A stretch of 64,000 bases of DNA from Luteolibacter arcticus (GCF_025950235.1 NZ_JAPDDT010000005.1:248001-312000); one strand, 5' to 3'; shown: positions 27,120-37,012, counted from the first letter of the stretch. The notes: generated by a model from the letters alone, not told the origin. A program made the numbers and translations.

Positions 27120-27824
27120 ATGTCGTCCATGAAGTGGTTGCTGCTTCCATTCTTCCTGCTCTTTGCCGGCTGCGCCGCGATCTCGGCCCGAGAGCCGCAG
27201 GTTCCCGCCTCGCTCGTCGCCGAACTCGACAAGACCTGGCCGAAAAACCGCAGCATCCATCTCGTCTTCCACGGTCATAGCGTGCCATCCGGCTATCATA
27301 AGACGCCGGAGGTGAAGCCCTTCGACTCCTATCCGCTGATGGCCATGGAGAAGATCCAGAAAGCCCATCCTCATGCGGTGATCAATTCCATCGTCACGGC
27401 AATCGGCGGCGAAGATAGCGTGAAAGGCGCGGCGCGATTCGAGAAGGACGTGCTCACCTTGCGTCCCGACATCGTTTTCATCGACTATGCGCTCAACGAC
27501 CGTCGCCAGCCCGAGGCCGACGTCGAGAATGCCTGGCGATCGATGGCACGGGCGGCGAAGGCGAAAGGCGTTCCGGTCGTCTTTCTAACACCTACCGGGG
27601 CCGACAACGTGAGAATCGATGAACCCGACGAACCGCTCGAAATACGCGCCGCGATCATTCGCAAGGTGGCCGCGGAGGAAGGCGTGCTGCTGGCCGACGT
27701 GTGGGCTGCGTGGAAGGCGGATCTGAAGCGCGGCGTGAAGCAAGACAGCCTGCTCAGCCAGGCCAATCACCCGAACCGCAAGGGTCACGAGATCGCCGCC
27801 AAGGTCATCGGGGACCTGTTCTGA
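27120..27824 (+). CDS. SGNH/GDSL-hydrolase family lipoprotein
   Basis: A 234-residue putative lipoprotein: the N-terminus MSSMKWLLLPFFLLFAGC carries a lipobox with Cys18. The mature part follows the SGNH hydrolase layout, with block I written as HGHSVPSGY (Ser54, usual GDS changed to GHS), DYALND as block III, and NHPNRKGHE providing the catalytic His. Such enzymes are esterases or acetyl-esterases acting on glycans at the membrane. Its TGA stop abuts the stop codon of the convergent cytochrome gene without a spacer base. Confidence 0.85.
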   Translation: MSSMKWLLLPFFLLFAGCAAISAREPQVPASLVAELDKTWPKNRSIHLVFHGHSVPSGYHKTPEVKPFDSYPLMAMEKIQKAHPHAVINSIVTAIGGEDSVKGAARFEKDVLTLRPDIVFIDYALNDRRQPEADVENAWRSMARAAKAKGVPVVFLTPTGADNVRIDEPDEPLEIRAAIIRKVAAEEGVLLADVWAAWKADLKRGVKQDSLLSQANHPNRKGHEIAAKVIGDLF

Positions 27825-29195
27825 TCATTCCTTCCCGTGCTCGATGAGGGGCCAGAACTTGTCCCACTCGAAGGGCCGTGAAAACTCGCCGTGGTGACAG
27901 GTTACGCAGTCTCCCGGGCCCACGGGGCGGAACTTGAAGGCGGTCTTCTTGCCATCGCGGAAATGCGCGACGTGCTCGCTCGCCGGGCCGTGGCAGGATT
28001 CGCAGCCGACATCGATGAGCTTCTCTTTTCCAAATGGCCGCCGGTAGCCGGATGGCCGGCCGAAGCCGACGGTGTGGCATTCGATGCAGTGCGGATCGGC
28101 ATCCGAGCCCTTCTTCACCAGCGTCTCGAAGGCATGACCGTGGCCGGATTTCTGCCAGCTCTCGAAAGCCTTCGGATGGCAGCTCTGGCAGGTGGCGGAG
28201 CCGACGTAGGTGGCGGCTGGTTGGACACCGGGGATGGCGCGTGGATCAACGGCATTCGGGTCGTCCACTGCCAGCGGCGTGCGGCGGATCTCGTCGCGGA
28301 ATTCGCTCACCAGCTTCTTCAGGTCCGGATGCTGCGGGATGCCCTCCTCTAACAGCGTGATCTCGTAGGCCGGATCTAACAAACGCGTGCGGGGTTCGCC
28401 GCCAAGGGTCGCGGTCAGGGTGCCGACGGTGCGAGCTTCATTCGTCGTGAACAGCACGATCGAATCATTCTCACGGATCAAGTCCTGAGCCGGTCCGCCG
28501 ACATCGCCGCCGAGAATGAGCGCGAATTCATAGTAGTCGCGCGCCAGCCGTCGCAATTCGTTCTCCTTCGCAAAGGCCAGCAGCACGATGAGGTCCGCCT
28601 TTTCACGCAAGGCCGGAAGCTGGCGTTCGATCGCTTCATCGAGTCCCAGCACGGCGATTCCTTCACCGGCATCCACCACGCTGGTGGGCGACACCACGCC
28701 AAGAATGCCGATGCGCTTGCCCGCTGCCTCGACGATGCGGAACGGCTCCAGAATCTCCTTCCGTGTGGCATCCACCAGCGACGCGCTCACCAGCGGCACC
28801 GCCGAGGTGGCCGAGAGCGATGCAAGCGTCTTCGCCGGAATGGCAGCTTCGGCAGCACCCATGTTCAGCGCGGCAAAGCCCATCTCGCGATAGCCCCGCG
28901 CGAGGTACTGGTACTGGACGAGGTCGTAGTCATTCACCCCGGCGAGCGCGCCGCCGACGTCGAGCTTCAGCGTGTCGTGGCGTTCCGGCCGTTCTTCCAG
29001 CCAGGTCATCAGCCGCGTCAGCCCACCGTGCTGACCGGTGAAGCAGCCACATGGCTCAAGGCGCCCCGACGTGTCGCAGGTGAAATGAATCGTCAGCTTC
29101 TGCGCCGCGGCCGGCTTGCTCGGAGATCCATAGTAGTGGATCGCCGCAGCCACCGCCGCGCAGATGACGAGACCGATGAGGAGATACTTCTTCAC
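27825..29195 (-). CDS. Metallophosphoesterase fused to tetraheme cytochrome c
   Basis: A 456-residue exported fusion protein. An N-terminal membrane anchor or signal (MKKYLLIGLVICAAVAAAI) precedes a 5'-nucleotidase/UshA-like phosphoesterase region (about 35-310) beginning FTCDTSGRLEPCGCF, a CxC-containing variant. The C-terminal third carries four c-type heme motifs: CQSCH (336), CIECH (370), CESCH (398) and CVTCH (430), a cytochrome c554-like domain. Several metal-binding positions of classical nucleotidases seem replaced, so the phosphoesterase part may be structural. It is the last gene of the moxR operon and starts 9 bases after the DUF4159 stop, implying a redox step in that system (inference). 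Confidence 0.85.
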   Translation of the reverse strand: MKKYLLIGLVICAAVAAAIHYYGSPSKPAAAQKLTIHFTCDTSGRLEPCGCFTGQHGGLTRLMTWLEERPERHDTLKLDVGGALAGVNDYDLVQYQYLARGYREMGFAALNMGAAEAAIPAKTLASLSATSAVPLVSASLVDATRKEILEPFRIVEAAGKRIGILGVVSPTSVVDAGEGIAVLGLDEAIERQLPALREKADLIVLLAFAKENELRRLARDYYEFALILGGDVGGPAQDLIRENDSIVLFTTNEARTVGTLTATLGGEPRTRLLDPAYEITLLEEGIPQHPDLKKLVSEFRDEIRRTPLAVDDPNAVDPRAIPGVQPAATYVGSATCQSCHPKAFESWQKSGHGHAFETLVKKGSDADPHCIECHTVGFGRPSGYRRPFGKEKLIDVGCESCHGPASEHVAHFRDGKKTAFKFRPVGPGDCVTCHHGEFSRPFEWDKFWPLIEHGKE

Positions 29196-29204
29196 GCGAA
29201 AAGC

Positions 29205-29861
29205 TCAGTGAAGGAGGGCATAGGCCACGGCATTCACGTTGACCTGCTTCGCCTCCTGGATCTCCGCTCCGCCGCAGCAGCAGCAGCCCTTGGCATTGGC
29301 GGCGTTGTTCAGCCCCTCCGGCGAATGCACCAGCGCGAGGCGTCCATTGATGAAGATTCCCTTCAGGCGGGTGGTGCCGCCGCCCTTGACGTTGAGCTTC
29401 GTGATCTTGTGGACCGTCGCGAAGATCTCATGATCCATCGGGATCTCCTTGAGTTCATGGCCGGGCAAGGCGAGCGCGATCTCCTTATGGAACGCTTGGT
29501 TCCACGGCGCGCTGGAGCAGCCGGGGCTGGAGAGAATGAAGCCGCCGTTCTCAAGGTAGCGGCGCAGGTTCGCGCGCTCGGAGTCCTTCAGCTTGAAATC
29601 GCCCTCGCCGGTGAACACGCACAGCGGCGTGGTGAAGACCTCATCGGTCGCGAGCGCGATGCGGGCGAACTTCGGATCGATCTTGAGCCCCGTTTCGGTC
29701 GCCGTCTCGGAGAGAAAGGTTTCGGCGAAGCACACCGAGGTCTGGTTGTCGCCATAGACGAGGTTTCCGCAGCGGATGGTCTCGGTGTTCCAATCGACGG
29801 CGAAGGCCCGCGACAGGAGCAATGCTGTTAGAATGAGGAAGGTCTTCATAAGCCGGTTCAT
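29205..29861 (-). CDS. DUF4159 domain protein
   Basis: A 218-residue exported DUF4159 protein. The signal peptide lies within the first 25 residues (MKTFLILTALLLSRAFA after a short MNRL leader). RCGNLVYGDNQTS, LENGGFILSSPG and HKEIALALPGHEL follow the DUF4159 pattern, a glutamine-amidotransferase-like fold that usually accompanies MoxR/DUF58/BatA operons. A short CCCCGG cluster near the C-terminus is unusual and could bind metal or link to the downstream cytochrome. The ATG at 29861 overlaps the DUF4175 stop by four bases; a second ATG at 29849 would start directly at the signal peptide. Confidence 0.85.
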   Translation of the reverse strand: MNRLMKTFLILTALLLSRAFAVDWNTETIRCGNLVYGDNQTSVCFAETFLSETATETGLKIDPKFARIALATDEVFTTPLCVFTGEGDFKLKDSERANLRRYLENGGFILSSPGCSSAPWNQAFHKEIALALPGHELKEIPMDHEIFATVHKITKLNVKGGGTTRLKGIFINGRLALVHSPEGLNNAANAKGCCCCGGAEIQEAKQVNVNAVAYALLH

Positions 29862-32740
29862 TTCTCGGTGGTCAGCCGGCGGAAGTACGCGTCGGCGATA
29901 TTTTCATACTCCATCAAAAGCGAGGACGAACCGGGCGTGGCGGTGCGTCGCGAGGAAAGTTCGTCGGGCTTGCCGCTGTCTGCCGCATCGATCCGCGCGG
30001 TGGGGCTGCCGGGCATGCCGTCGCCGCCCTGGTCACCGCGGCCGGCCATCGCCCGCGACAGCGGACCATCGAGCAGCGATTCGCCACCGATCACGTCGGC
30101 CTCACCGGGGACCTGGCCGGCGGCCATCATGCCCGAGGCACCGGCACCGGAGGGGCCACCGCCAGGGGAGCGGAAATTCAGGGACTGCATCATCTGGCGG
30201 AATGAGTCGCCGGGATTCATGCCGCGATCCAGCCGCAGCGCCTGATCCATCCCCTGTTGCACGCCTTGCAAGCCGGGTTGGCCATTCTCGGCGAAAAGCT
30301 TCTCCATCTCCTCCAAAAGCTTCTGCGCCTGCGGATGAGCGCCATCGGCACGACCTTCTAACATATCCTGCGCGGCATCCCTCGCCATGCCCGGCATGCC
30401 GGCCTGATCCATCGCATCGGCGAGTTGCTGCGCGCTCTCGGCAGCCTGCGGGAACTCCTCCTTCGCGGCCTCGGCGTCTTGCTTCAGCTTGCGGCCGAGT
30501 TCATCGAGCTTGCGGCCAAGTTCGCGTTGCTTCGCTCCCATCTCGCGCATCGCAAGCCGGTCGTCAGGGGTGAGTTCCTTCTTCTCTTCGTAGGCCTTCG
30601 ATTGCTCGGCGAGTTCTCGCTGCTGTTGTTCGAGCTGCTTGAAGAGATTGAAATCCTTCATCAGCTCGTGAAGCTGGGCGAGGTCCTGCAGCGGTTCCTG
30701 CACGCCCTTCTCTGCTGCACTGCGCTCCCCTTCCAGCCGCTCGCGCTGGGCCTGGGCGGCCTGCGCCATGCCATCGAGCTGTTCCTTCGTGGGTGACTGA
30801 GGCGGTGGCGGCCCGGCTTCAAGCGCCTTCTCCGATTCACGGCGGTTCTTCTCCGCCGACTCGCGCAAGGTCTTGGACTGTTCGTGAAGCTGCTCCTGCA
30901 ACTCCTTCTCGAAATCATAGACCGGATCCTCGCGGCCGAAGTCGGACATCTCCTCGGCCAGTGCTTCGAGCTCGTGATTGAGATCGTCCTGCTCTTGGAA
31001 TGCCTTGGCCAATCCGGATTCGAGTTCCTTGTCGGCGGGATCCTTTGCCTGCTTCTCTTGCAGCTCCTTCAGTGCCTCCTCGATCTCACGCTGGGCCTCG
31101 ACCTTCTTCTGCAAGCGATCTAACAGACTCTCATACTTGCCCGCGATCATCGCGACGTCAGCGCGCTTGCGGAGGAAGTCATTGTACTGCTCCTCCGTGA
31201 TCACGCCCATCTTGCGGGTGCCGGTGCGGGTCATCTGCGGCTCCGGCCGGGTATCCACGGCCTCGGCGAAAACGGTGATCTCGCTGTCGGCCTTGGCACC
31301 CAGCGCGGCGAGGTCGAGGTTCTTCTCAAGCCGGTGCCGGCGGACGTCCGGCTTGTCGAACTCCGCCACCACGGGCTCGCCGAACTTCCCGTCGATGCCC
31401 ACATGCAGCCGCACCGAGCGCAGCCCGTAGTCATCAGTGGCATCGATTACCAAGGGCAGCTTCAGGTTCTCCACCACGAAGGCATCGCGCTCCGGTGTGG
31501 TGATCGTGATGGCGGGCGGTAGGTCGCGGGTCACGGTCAGGGTGGAAGTCGGCGCCTCGGTCGCGGCGTGGCCGGCGATATCCACCAGGAAATACGACAG
31601 GCGTCCCGAAGCGGTCGCCGTCAGGGATGCCGAGGCGCTTTCCTCCGGGCCTTCCGGCGCGGGCAGCAGCGGGAAGTCAGCCGATTTGTCGGGTGCCGTG
31701 AGCAGCGTGACCTTGCCCTCGCCGAGCGGCCGGTTCGAGCTGAGGCGGAAGGTGATCGCCGTACCTTCAAGCGCTTGCAAGCCGGTGAAGCGGAACGGCA
31801 ACTCGCGGGCCGGTTGCCCCGTGTAGGCGGGCGGAGCGATCGTCACCATCGCGGGTCCGATCTGCGGCGTCAGGATGAGATCGATTCGCCGGCGCTGGCT
31901 GCGGCTGCTTTCACCGCGGGTGTGCGCCGTGATTTCCAGCGGCTGATGGATTTTTTCCAAGGGCGCGATGAAGGTGCCGTCGCCGCGCGGGATCATCGCG
32001 ACGGTGAATGGTGCGCCTTCTCCATCCGGCCGGGCCGTGAGAAATAACTCCTTCGGGATGTGGCCACGCGCACGCGCCATCACCACCACCGATTCGCCAT
32101 AAAGGATCGACGTCCCGGCCGCGGGTTTCTCGATCTCCAATCGCGTGAACGACAGCGGCGGATGATCGCCATGGGGATCGAGGAAACGCAGCCACTCGCG
32201 CTGCGCATCCGAGCCACCGAACAACGTGATCGCCATCAACAGCACCGGCACGATCAAGGCGCGGCGGAGATAGCGAAAACGCTGCGGATCGCGCGCCAGC
32301 ACCGGGAACGCCGCGGTATCCACCGAACTCGCCGCCTGAGCCACAGCCTGCCCCGCCAGCTCGCGGGTCAACGGCGAGCCCTCCGCCGAGCGCGCATTGG
32401 CATCGAGTTGGAGCAGGTTCACCAGCTTCGAACCCAGCGCCGGATCGCGCGACTCCAACAAGCGCGCGATCCTCAGTAGCGGCGGCCGCGCGAAGCATGC
32501 GATCACCGCGGCCACCGCAAGCACCAGCGCGATCGCCACAGCGATCCCGAGGCTTCCTGCAAGCCGCACGCCATCGGAGAAATGGAACAGGATGTCCGCC
32601 ACCATCAGCAGCGGCACCGCAAGGGCGATCCACACCAGCGAGCGCAGCACCAACCGCAGCGCGCGATGCCGCGCCTCGACAGCACCAGCGCGCCGGAGCA
32701 TGTCGAGCACGGATGAGGAGGGGAGCGGTTCGTCTTTCAT
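29858..32740 (-). CDS. DUF4175 membrane protein with long coiled coil
   Basis: A 960-residue protein. Two or three membrane segments lie near the N-terminus (VWIALAVPLLMVADILF and the following hydrophobic stretch to about 85, and another near 165-180), followed by beta-sandwich domains (about 190-500) and a very long Glu/Lys/Gln-rich coiled coil (about 530-790). The C-terminus is Gly- and Met-rich. Such DUF4175-like proteins occur in MoxR/BatA operons and may act as a periplasmic scaffold. ATG 32740 is used. It overlaps the DUF4159 gene downstream and lies 20 bases after the VWA gene. Confidence 0.82.
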   Translation of the reverse strand: MKDEPLPSSSVLDMLRRAGAVEARHRALRLVLRSLVWIALAVPLLMVADILFHFSDGVRLAGSLGIAVAIALVLAVAAVIACFARPPLLRIARLLESRDPALGSKLVNLLQLDANARSAEGSPLTRELAGQAVAQAASSVDTAAFPVLARDPQRFRYLRRALIVPVLLMAITLFGGSDAQREWLRFLDPHGDHPPLSFTRLEIEKPAAGTSILYGESVVVMARARGHIPKELFLTARPDGEGAPFTVAMIPRGDGTFIAPLEKIHQPLEITAHTRGESSRSQRRRIDLILTPQIGPAMVTIAPPAYTGQPARELPFRFTGLQALEGTAITFRLSSNRPLGEGKVTLLTAPDKSADFPLLPAPEGPEESASASLTATASGRLSYFLVDIAGHAATEAPTSTLTVTRDLPPAITITTPERDAFVVENLKLPLVIDATDDYGLRSVRLHVGIDGKFGEPVVAEFDKPDVRRHRLEKNLDLAALGAKADSEITVFAEAVDTRPEPQMTRTGTRKMGVITEEQYNDFLRKRADVAMIAGKYESLLDRLQKKVEAQREIEEALKELQEKQAKDPADKELESGLAKAFQEQDDLNHELEALAEEMSDFGREDPVYDFEKELQEQLHEQSKTLRESAEKNRRESEKALEAGPPPPQSPTKEQLDGMAQAAQAQRERLEGERSAAEKGVQEPLQDLAQLHELMKDFNLFKQLEQQQRELAEQSKAYEEKKELTPDDRLAMREMGAKQRELGRKLDELGRKLKQDAEAAKEEFPQAAESAQQLADAMDQAGMPGMARDAAQDMLEGRADGAHPQAQKLLEEMEKLFAENGQPGLQGVQQGMDQALRLDRGMNPGDSFRQMMQSLNFRSPGGGPSGAGASGMMAAGQVPGEADVIGGESLLDGPLSRAMAGRGDQGGDGMPGSPTARIDAADSGKPDELSSRRTATPGSSSLLMEYENIADAYFRRLTTEK

Positions 32741-32760
32741 GGCGATCAGAGCGAATCAAA

Positions 32761-34917
32761 TCAGATCAGGCCCCAGCGGCGGCGAGCATACCAGTCCGCG
32801 GCGAGGAGGAAACTCACAAGAAGCAAAAGCCACGGCCGGTCCCACAGCGAAACGCGGCGGGTGAGCGGCGCTTGCTCGGCCGCCTCGCGCAGGAGATCAC
32901 GCAGCAGCGGGCCGAGCTCGACGGCATCGATCCGCCTGCCGCCGCTGGCCTTGGCGAGTTCGTCGAGATAGGCGAGGTCCATCGCGGTCTCAACCGACTC
33001 GAGGTCCTCGCGGAAGACGATGAAACTCGCCCCGAGCGTCTTGCCATCGGGAGCGGTCACCTCCGCACGGTAGCGGCCGGTTTCGCGCGGCGTGAACTCG
33101 ACCCGGCTCAGCATGCCGTTTTCCTCCGCCGTCATCACGACGCGAGTGACGGGCGCGCCATCCTTGGAAAACGACACGGTCGGCGGCGCGGCCGGAGCAT
33201 CGCGCCCGTGAACGCCGAAACGCAGGCGGATCGTTTCGCCGAGCGGGAGGTTTGCCGTATCGGCGCGCAGCGAATAGCCTTCGAGCGGTGCCACGCCGCC
33301 ATTCGCAAGCAGCCACAGCGAGAGCTGATCCCAGAAGCGGTCATACGCGTTGTTGTCGTACTCGGCCTGCGGATTGAAGACCCAGCGCCACAGATTGCCG
33401 ACGCCGAGCGACAGCGTCTGACCGCTGCCGTAGCGACGATAAACCACTGCCGGTGCCTGGTCCTCGGAGACGGAGAAAGTCGTGGCCAGTGTCTTCGGCT
33501 TGCCAGTGGCGGGGAATGCAATGACCTCCGGAAACTGGTCCGCCGCGGCGACCTCGCGCAGCAGGCGGAAGGCCGGCACCGAGCCGGCCTGAGGCGTCAC
33601 TTCCAGCCGCGCGCCGCGGGCATTGGAGGTGTCCCAATCGATCGGCGGCAGCTCGGCACCCGTCGCCTGGCCATCCGGCCATGCCTTGCCACGCGCGAAG
33701 ACCACGATGCCGCCGTGATCCTTCACCCACGAATAAATCGCCGCGATACCGTCGGCGCCGATCACCTTCTGGACGTCGCGTCCCAGCACGACGAGGTTGT
33801 AGGGAACGAGGTCCTCGACCTTCGCCGGTGGACGCAACTCGGCGGCGACACGTTCCGGATTCGAGCGGATCGGCCGCACCCGATCGCCGGTGAAGGCGAC
33901 CAGCGAGTCGATGTCGAACTTGTCGTTCCGCGCGAACGAGCGACGCAAAAACGTGGTGTCCCAAAACGGCGTGCCTTCGATTTCGAGGATGCGGATCTTT
34001 TCCGAGATGACGTTGAGGTAAGTCGTCGCGCTGTTGTTAGAGAGCTCGCGCTCGTTGGCGACGGGCGACAGCCGGAAGGTGTATTCGAACTGTCCCGGCT
34101 CCTCGTGGGAGACGGTGAAGGAGACGTTGTGGTAGGACTGGTTGCCGGTCTCGACGGTCTTGCGCTCGACCAGCTTGCCGCCCAACAGCAGGTCCATGCT
34201 CAGCGTCTCGTGCGGACAGCCGGTGGCGCGGACGAAGGCTTCGAGTTGCGTCTTCTGGCGGACGAACGTGTGCGGGTGGTAGTTCGCGATGCGCACCGAG
34301 ACATCGCGGCCCGACTCCGCGGTGCCATAGGGCATCGTGAAGACCGGGATGCCGCGCGCGCGGGTGCGGCGCGCCGTCTCGCCCGGCGGAGTGAGATCGA
34401 AATCGTGGCCGTCCGTAAGCAGGATGAGTGCTGCGGGCGGCGGGTGATTCGCATGGCGAAGCAAGGTCGCGATCGAGGTGTCGATGCGCGTCGTCTTGCC
34501 ATCGGCGGGCTTAAACTGGAGATCCTCCGCACGCACGGACGCAGCATCCTCGCCGAAGGTGAAGAACCGGTAGCGTCCGCTCTCATCAGCGAAAACGCCT
34601 GCCTCCGAGAGATCATCGCGCGCGGCATCGATGCGGCTTTTCCCATCGGCATGCGGTTCCGCCATGCTCGCCGAGGTGTCGATCGCGAACAGCACCGACT
34701 TTTCTCTAACAGGCACGGGCACCGGTTCCTCGCGATACGGCTGAAGCAGGATCGCCAGCATCAGCAGCAACGCGACGAGCCTCAGCGTCAGAAGGAAGAG
34801 GTTTCTAGCAGCTCCCAGCCGCTTCCCGGAACGGAAGTAGAAGAACACGGTCGGCCCCAGCACCACGAGGGCGACGAGCAGGATCCAGGGCAGGGGGATG
34901 ACGGGATCGAAGAGCAC
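32761..34917 (-). CDS. VWA-domain membrane protein with amidotransferase-like domain
   Basis: A 718-residue membrane protein. Two N-terminal membrane segments (LPWILLVALVVLGPTVFF; LVALLLMLAILLQ) are followed by a von Willebrand A domain from about 75 with the MIDAS motif DTSASM, then Ig-like regions, a glutamine-amidotransferase-like domain around 310-450, and one membrane segment at the very C-terminus (WLLLLVSFLLAADWYARRR). This is the arrangement of the larger BatA/BatB-like proteins in MoxR operons. The VWA domain should bind Mg2+ and a partner protein. It starts one base after the preceding gene ends. Confidence 0.85.
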   Translation of the reverse strand: MLFDPVIPLPWILLVALVVLGPTVFFYFRSGKRLGAARNLFLLTLRLVALLLMLAILLQPYREEPVPVPVREKSVLFAIDTSASMAEPHADGKSRIDAARDDLSEAGVFADESGRYRFFTFGEDAASVRAEDLQFKPADGKTTRIDTSIATLLRHANHPPPAALILLTDGHDFDLTPPGETARRTRARGIPVFTMPYGTAESGRDVSVRIANYHPHTFVRQKTQLEAFVRATGCPHETLSMDLLLGGKLVERKTVETGNQSYHNVSFTVSHEEPGQFEYTFRLSPVANERELSNNSATTYLNVISEKIRILEIEGTPFWDTTFLRRSFARNDKFDIDSLVAFTGDRVRPIRSNPERVAAELRPPAKVEDLVPYNLVVLGRDVQKVIGADGIAAIYSWVKDHGGIVVFARGKAWPDGQATGAELPPIDWDTSNARGARLEVTPQAGSVPAFRLLREVAAADQFPEVIAFPATGKPKTLATTFSVSEDQAPAVVYRRYGSGQTLSLGVGNLWRWVFNPQAEYDNNAYDRFWDQLSLWLLANGGVAPLEGYSLRADTANLPLGETIRLRFGVHGRDAPAAPPTVSFSKDGAPVTRVVMTAEENGMLSRVEFTPRETGRYRAEVTAPDGKTLGASFIVFREDLESVETAMDLAYLDELAKASGGRRIDAVELGPLLRDLLREAAEQAPLTRRVSLWDRPWLLLLVSFLLAADWYARRRWGLI

Positions 34918-34918
34918 G

Positions 34919-37012
34919 TCAGGCGGTTCGCGGTTTGAAGGTCTTGAACAGGATGGCCTCGATCAGCAGCAGGCCGAGCGCGCCAAGCAGGAACCAGTGG
35001 AACACCGGTCGCCCGCGCAGCAGGATACCGTAGTCCGCGGTCTCACCGACGTAGGTCGCGCCCGGATTGCTGCCACCGGCGCGGTCCGGCAGCACAGCGG
35101 GATCGATCGAGCGGAGGTCGGACTCGCGCGGATCGGGATTCACCGCGAAGGCCAGCAGGTCGCGACCATCACCACCGGGCAACCGGTAGAATCCGGGAGC
35201 CGTGGCGGTAAAGGTGAGGCGCAGCCGTTCGCCGGAGGGATCGCGACGTACGATGGGCTTCGTACTTGGCGGCACGATGAATTCACGCCCGGTGGCTTCC
35301 GCGGCCCAGCTTTCACCGGAGATGGTGTCGCCGGGGACGTAGGATTCCATCGCGGCGTTCGCGGTGTCGCCCATGCGCAGCAGCATTTCATGGATCCATG
35401 CCGGGAAGAGCCGCTGGCGGGCGAGATTGCTCGAGGCTTCCGAGACCGAGAAATTGCAGATCACCAGCGTGCCGAGGCCGATCTGGCTCTCGGTCAGCGC
35501 GGGCGTGCCATCGGCGTAGTTCAGCAGCGTGCGACCGGTGCCGGTGGGCACGGCATGATAGAGGTCGTAGAATTCCAGCAGCGAAAGATTCTGCCGCCGC
35601 TCGCCCTCGAACAGCCGCAGGAAGCGCGAGCGGAAATCGCCGCTGGCCACCTGCATCGCGCCGCCGGGCAGGTTTTCCGAGCTGAGCTTCTCCGTAAGGC
35701 GCAACGGCAAAGCCTCGCCTAACAGCGTGGAGACCTTGTCGAGATTCGCGCGATCCGACTCGCCGTCGAGGAACAGGATCATCCCACCCCCGCCGCGCAA
35801 GAACGTGGCCAGCGTGCCCGCCTGCTCATCGCCTAACAACGGCAGGCGCGATGCGATCAAGCGACTGCTGGCCGAAAGCGCCGCCGGCGTCAGCCCGCCG
35901 GGCTCCAAGGGCCGCGGACGATACACGCCCTTGTCTCCGCCATAGGGATCGACGGCGGTCCGCAGGAAGAGCGATGGCGCAGGCGTTCCTCCATTGGCCT
36001 CCGGGCCGGTAAGCAGCACGACCTCCTCGCGCTCACGCACCTGCACGACGAGATTCCGGGTATCATCGGCGGGCAAATCATCCGGCTGAAGCGTCGCGGT
36101 CAATTTCTGCAAGCCACCAGCGGGCACCGGCACGACCAGCGGCGCGTCCGTCTCCGACCACGGAGCGAGCATGATCTCCCGCTCGCGCAGATGGGCGGGA
36201 TCGAAGCCCGCCTCGATCTTGCCGCTCCACGGATTCGGCGAATGATTGGCGACACGGATCGAAAGCTCGATCTCGCCACCGGCAATGACAGCTCCTTCCG
36301 CGAGCTTGATGCCGGTCACCGCGCGGTTGCCGCGTTGCTTCTCCCCGGTGGCGGACACAAAGAACAGCCGCGCATCCGCTGGCAGCGAAGCGTAGGCGAC
36401 ATCCGCCCAGTTGCCGCGCTGGAAGTCGGAGAAGTAATAGACATCGAGCTCCCCCTTCTCATCCCGCGCGAGTTCGGCGGCGAGTTGGTTGGCCGCGTGG
36501 AAATCCGCCGTGCCCACCGGTGCCGGCGAGTCATCAAGGAAGGCCATTGCCGCATCGCGCAGCGTGGAGAACTCGATGAACGCAGACGCCGGCGAGGCAT
36601 CGACGCGGATGACATTGAAGCGGTCCGCGGGATCGAGCGAATCCAACAGACGCCGCGCCTCCCCCTTCGCCCGCGACAAGGCCGTGGTGCCACCCTCGGC
36701 GTGGGTCATGCTGAGCGAGTGGTCGACCAGCAGCAGCACGCGCCGCCCTTCCTTCCCATGAGCGGAGGCACGGGACGCGATCACCGGCTTGAGGAACGCG
36801 CCTAGCAGCGCGAGCAATGCCAGCGTCCGCAACAGCAGCATCAGCAGGTGCCGCCAGCGGAACAAGCGCGAGCGACCCGCGACCGTGCGGCGGATGTCCT
36901 CGATCGACGAGAACAGGAAGCGCTTCGGAAAACGCCGGCTGAGCCAGTGGATGAGGAATGGAATCCCCGCCAGCGGCAGCAGCCAGATCAGCGAGGAATT
37001 GAGGAAGGACAT
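34919..37012 (-). CDS. BatA-like membrane protein
   Basis: A 697-residue protein starting with the BatA N-terminal domain (MSFLNSSLIWLLPLAGIPFLIHW), two membrane helices and a VWA-like domain with DHSLSM as its MIDAS. A BatA-type middle region, a glutamine-amidotransferase-like part and a C-terminal membrane segment follow (VFHWFLLGALGLLLIEAILF). The frame is open upstream to 37237, but that is antisense-like shadow sequence inside the DUF58 gene; ATG 37012 gives the family start. It lies 4 bases after the DUF58 gene. Confidence 0.87.
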   Translation of the reverse strand: MSFLNSSLIWLLPLAGIPFLIHWLSRRFPKRFLFSSIEDIRRTVAGRSRLFRWRHLLMLLLRTLALLALLGAFLKPVIASRASAHGKEGRRVLLLVDHSLSMTHAEGGTTALSRAKGEARRLLDSLDPADRFNVIRVDASPASAFIEFSTLRDAAMAFLDDSPAPVGTADFHAANQLAAELARDEKGELDVYYFSDFQRGNWADVAYASLPADARLFFVSATGEKQRGNRAVTGIKLAEGAVIAGGEIELSIRVANHSPNPWSGKIEAGFDPAHLREREIMLAPWSETDAPLVVPVPAGGLQKLTATLQPDDLPADDTRNLVVQVREREEVVLLTGPEANGGTPAPSLFLRTAVDPYGGDKGVYRPRPLEPGGLTPAALSASSRLIASRLPLLGDEQAGTLATFLRGGGGMILFLDGESDRANLDKVSTLLGEALPLRLTEKLSSENLPGGAMQVASGDFRSRFLRLFEGERRQNLSLLEFYDLYHAVPTGTGRTLLNYADGTPALTESQIGLGTLVICNFSVSEASSNLARQRLFPAWIHEMLLRMGDTANAAMESYVPGDTISGESWAAEATGREFIVPPSTKPIVRRDPSGERLRLTFTATAPGFYRLPGGDGRDLLAFAVNPDPRESDLRSIDPAVLPDRAGGSNPGATYVGETADYGILLRGRPVFHWFLLGALGLLLIEAILFKTFKPRTA

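Noticed and set aside
32497..34938. 813-codon plus-strand ORF
   Set aside because: Antisense to the DUF4175 and VWA genes; composition is typical of GC-rich shadow frames and no domain is visible.
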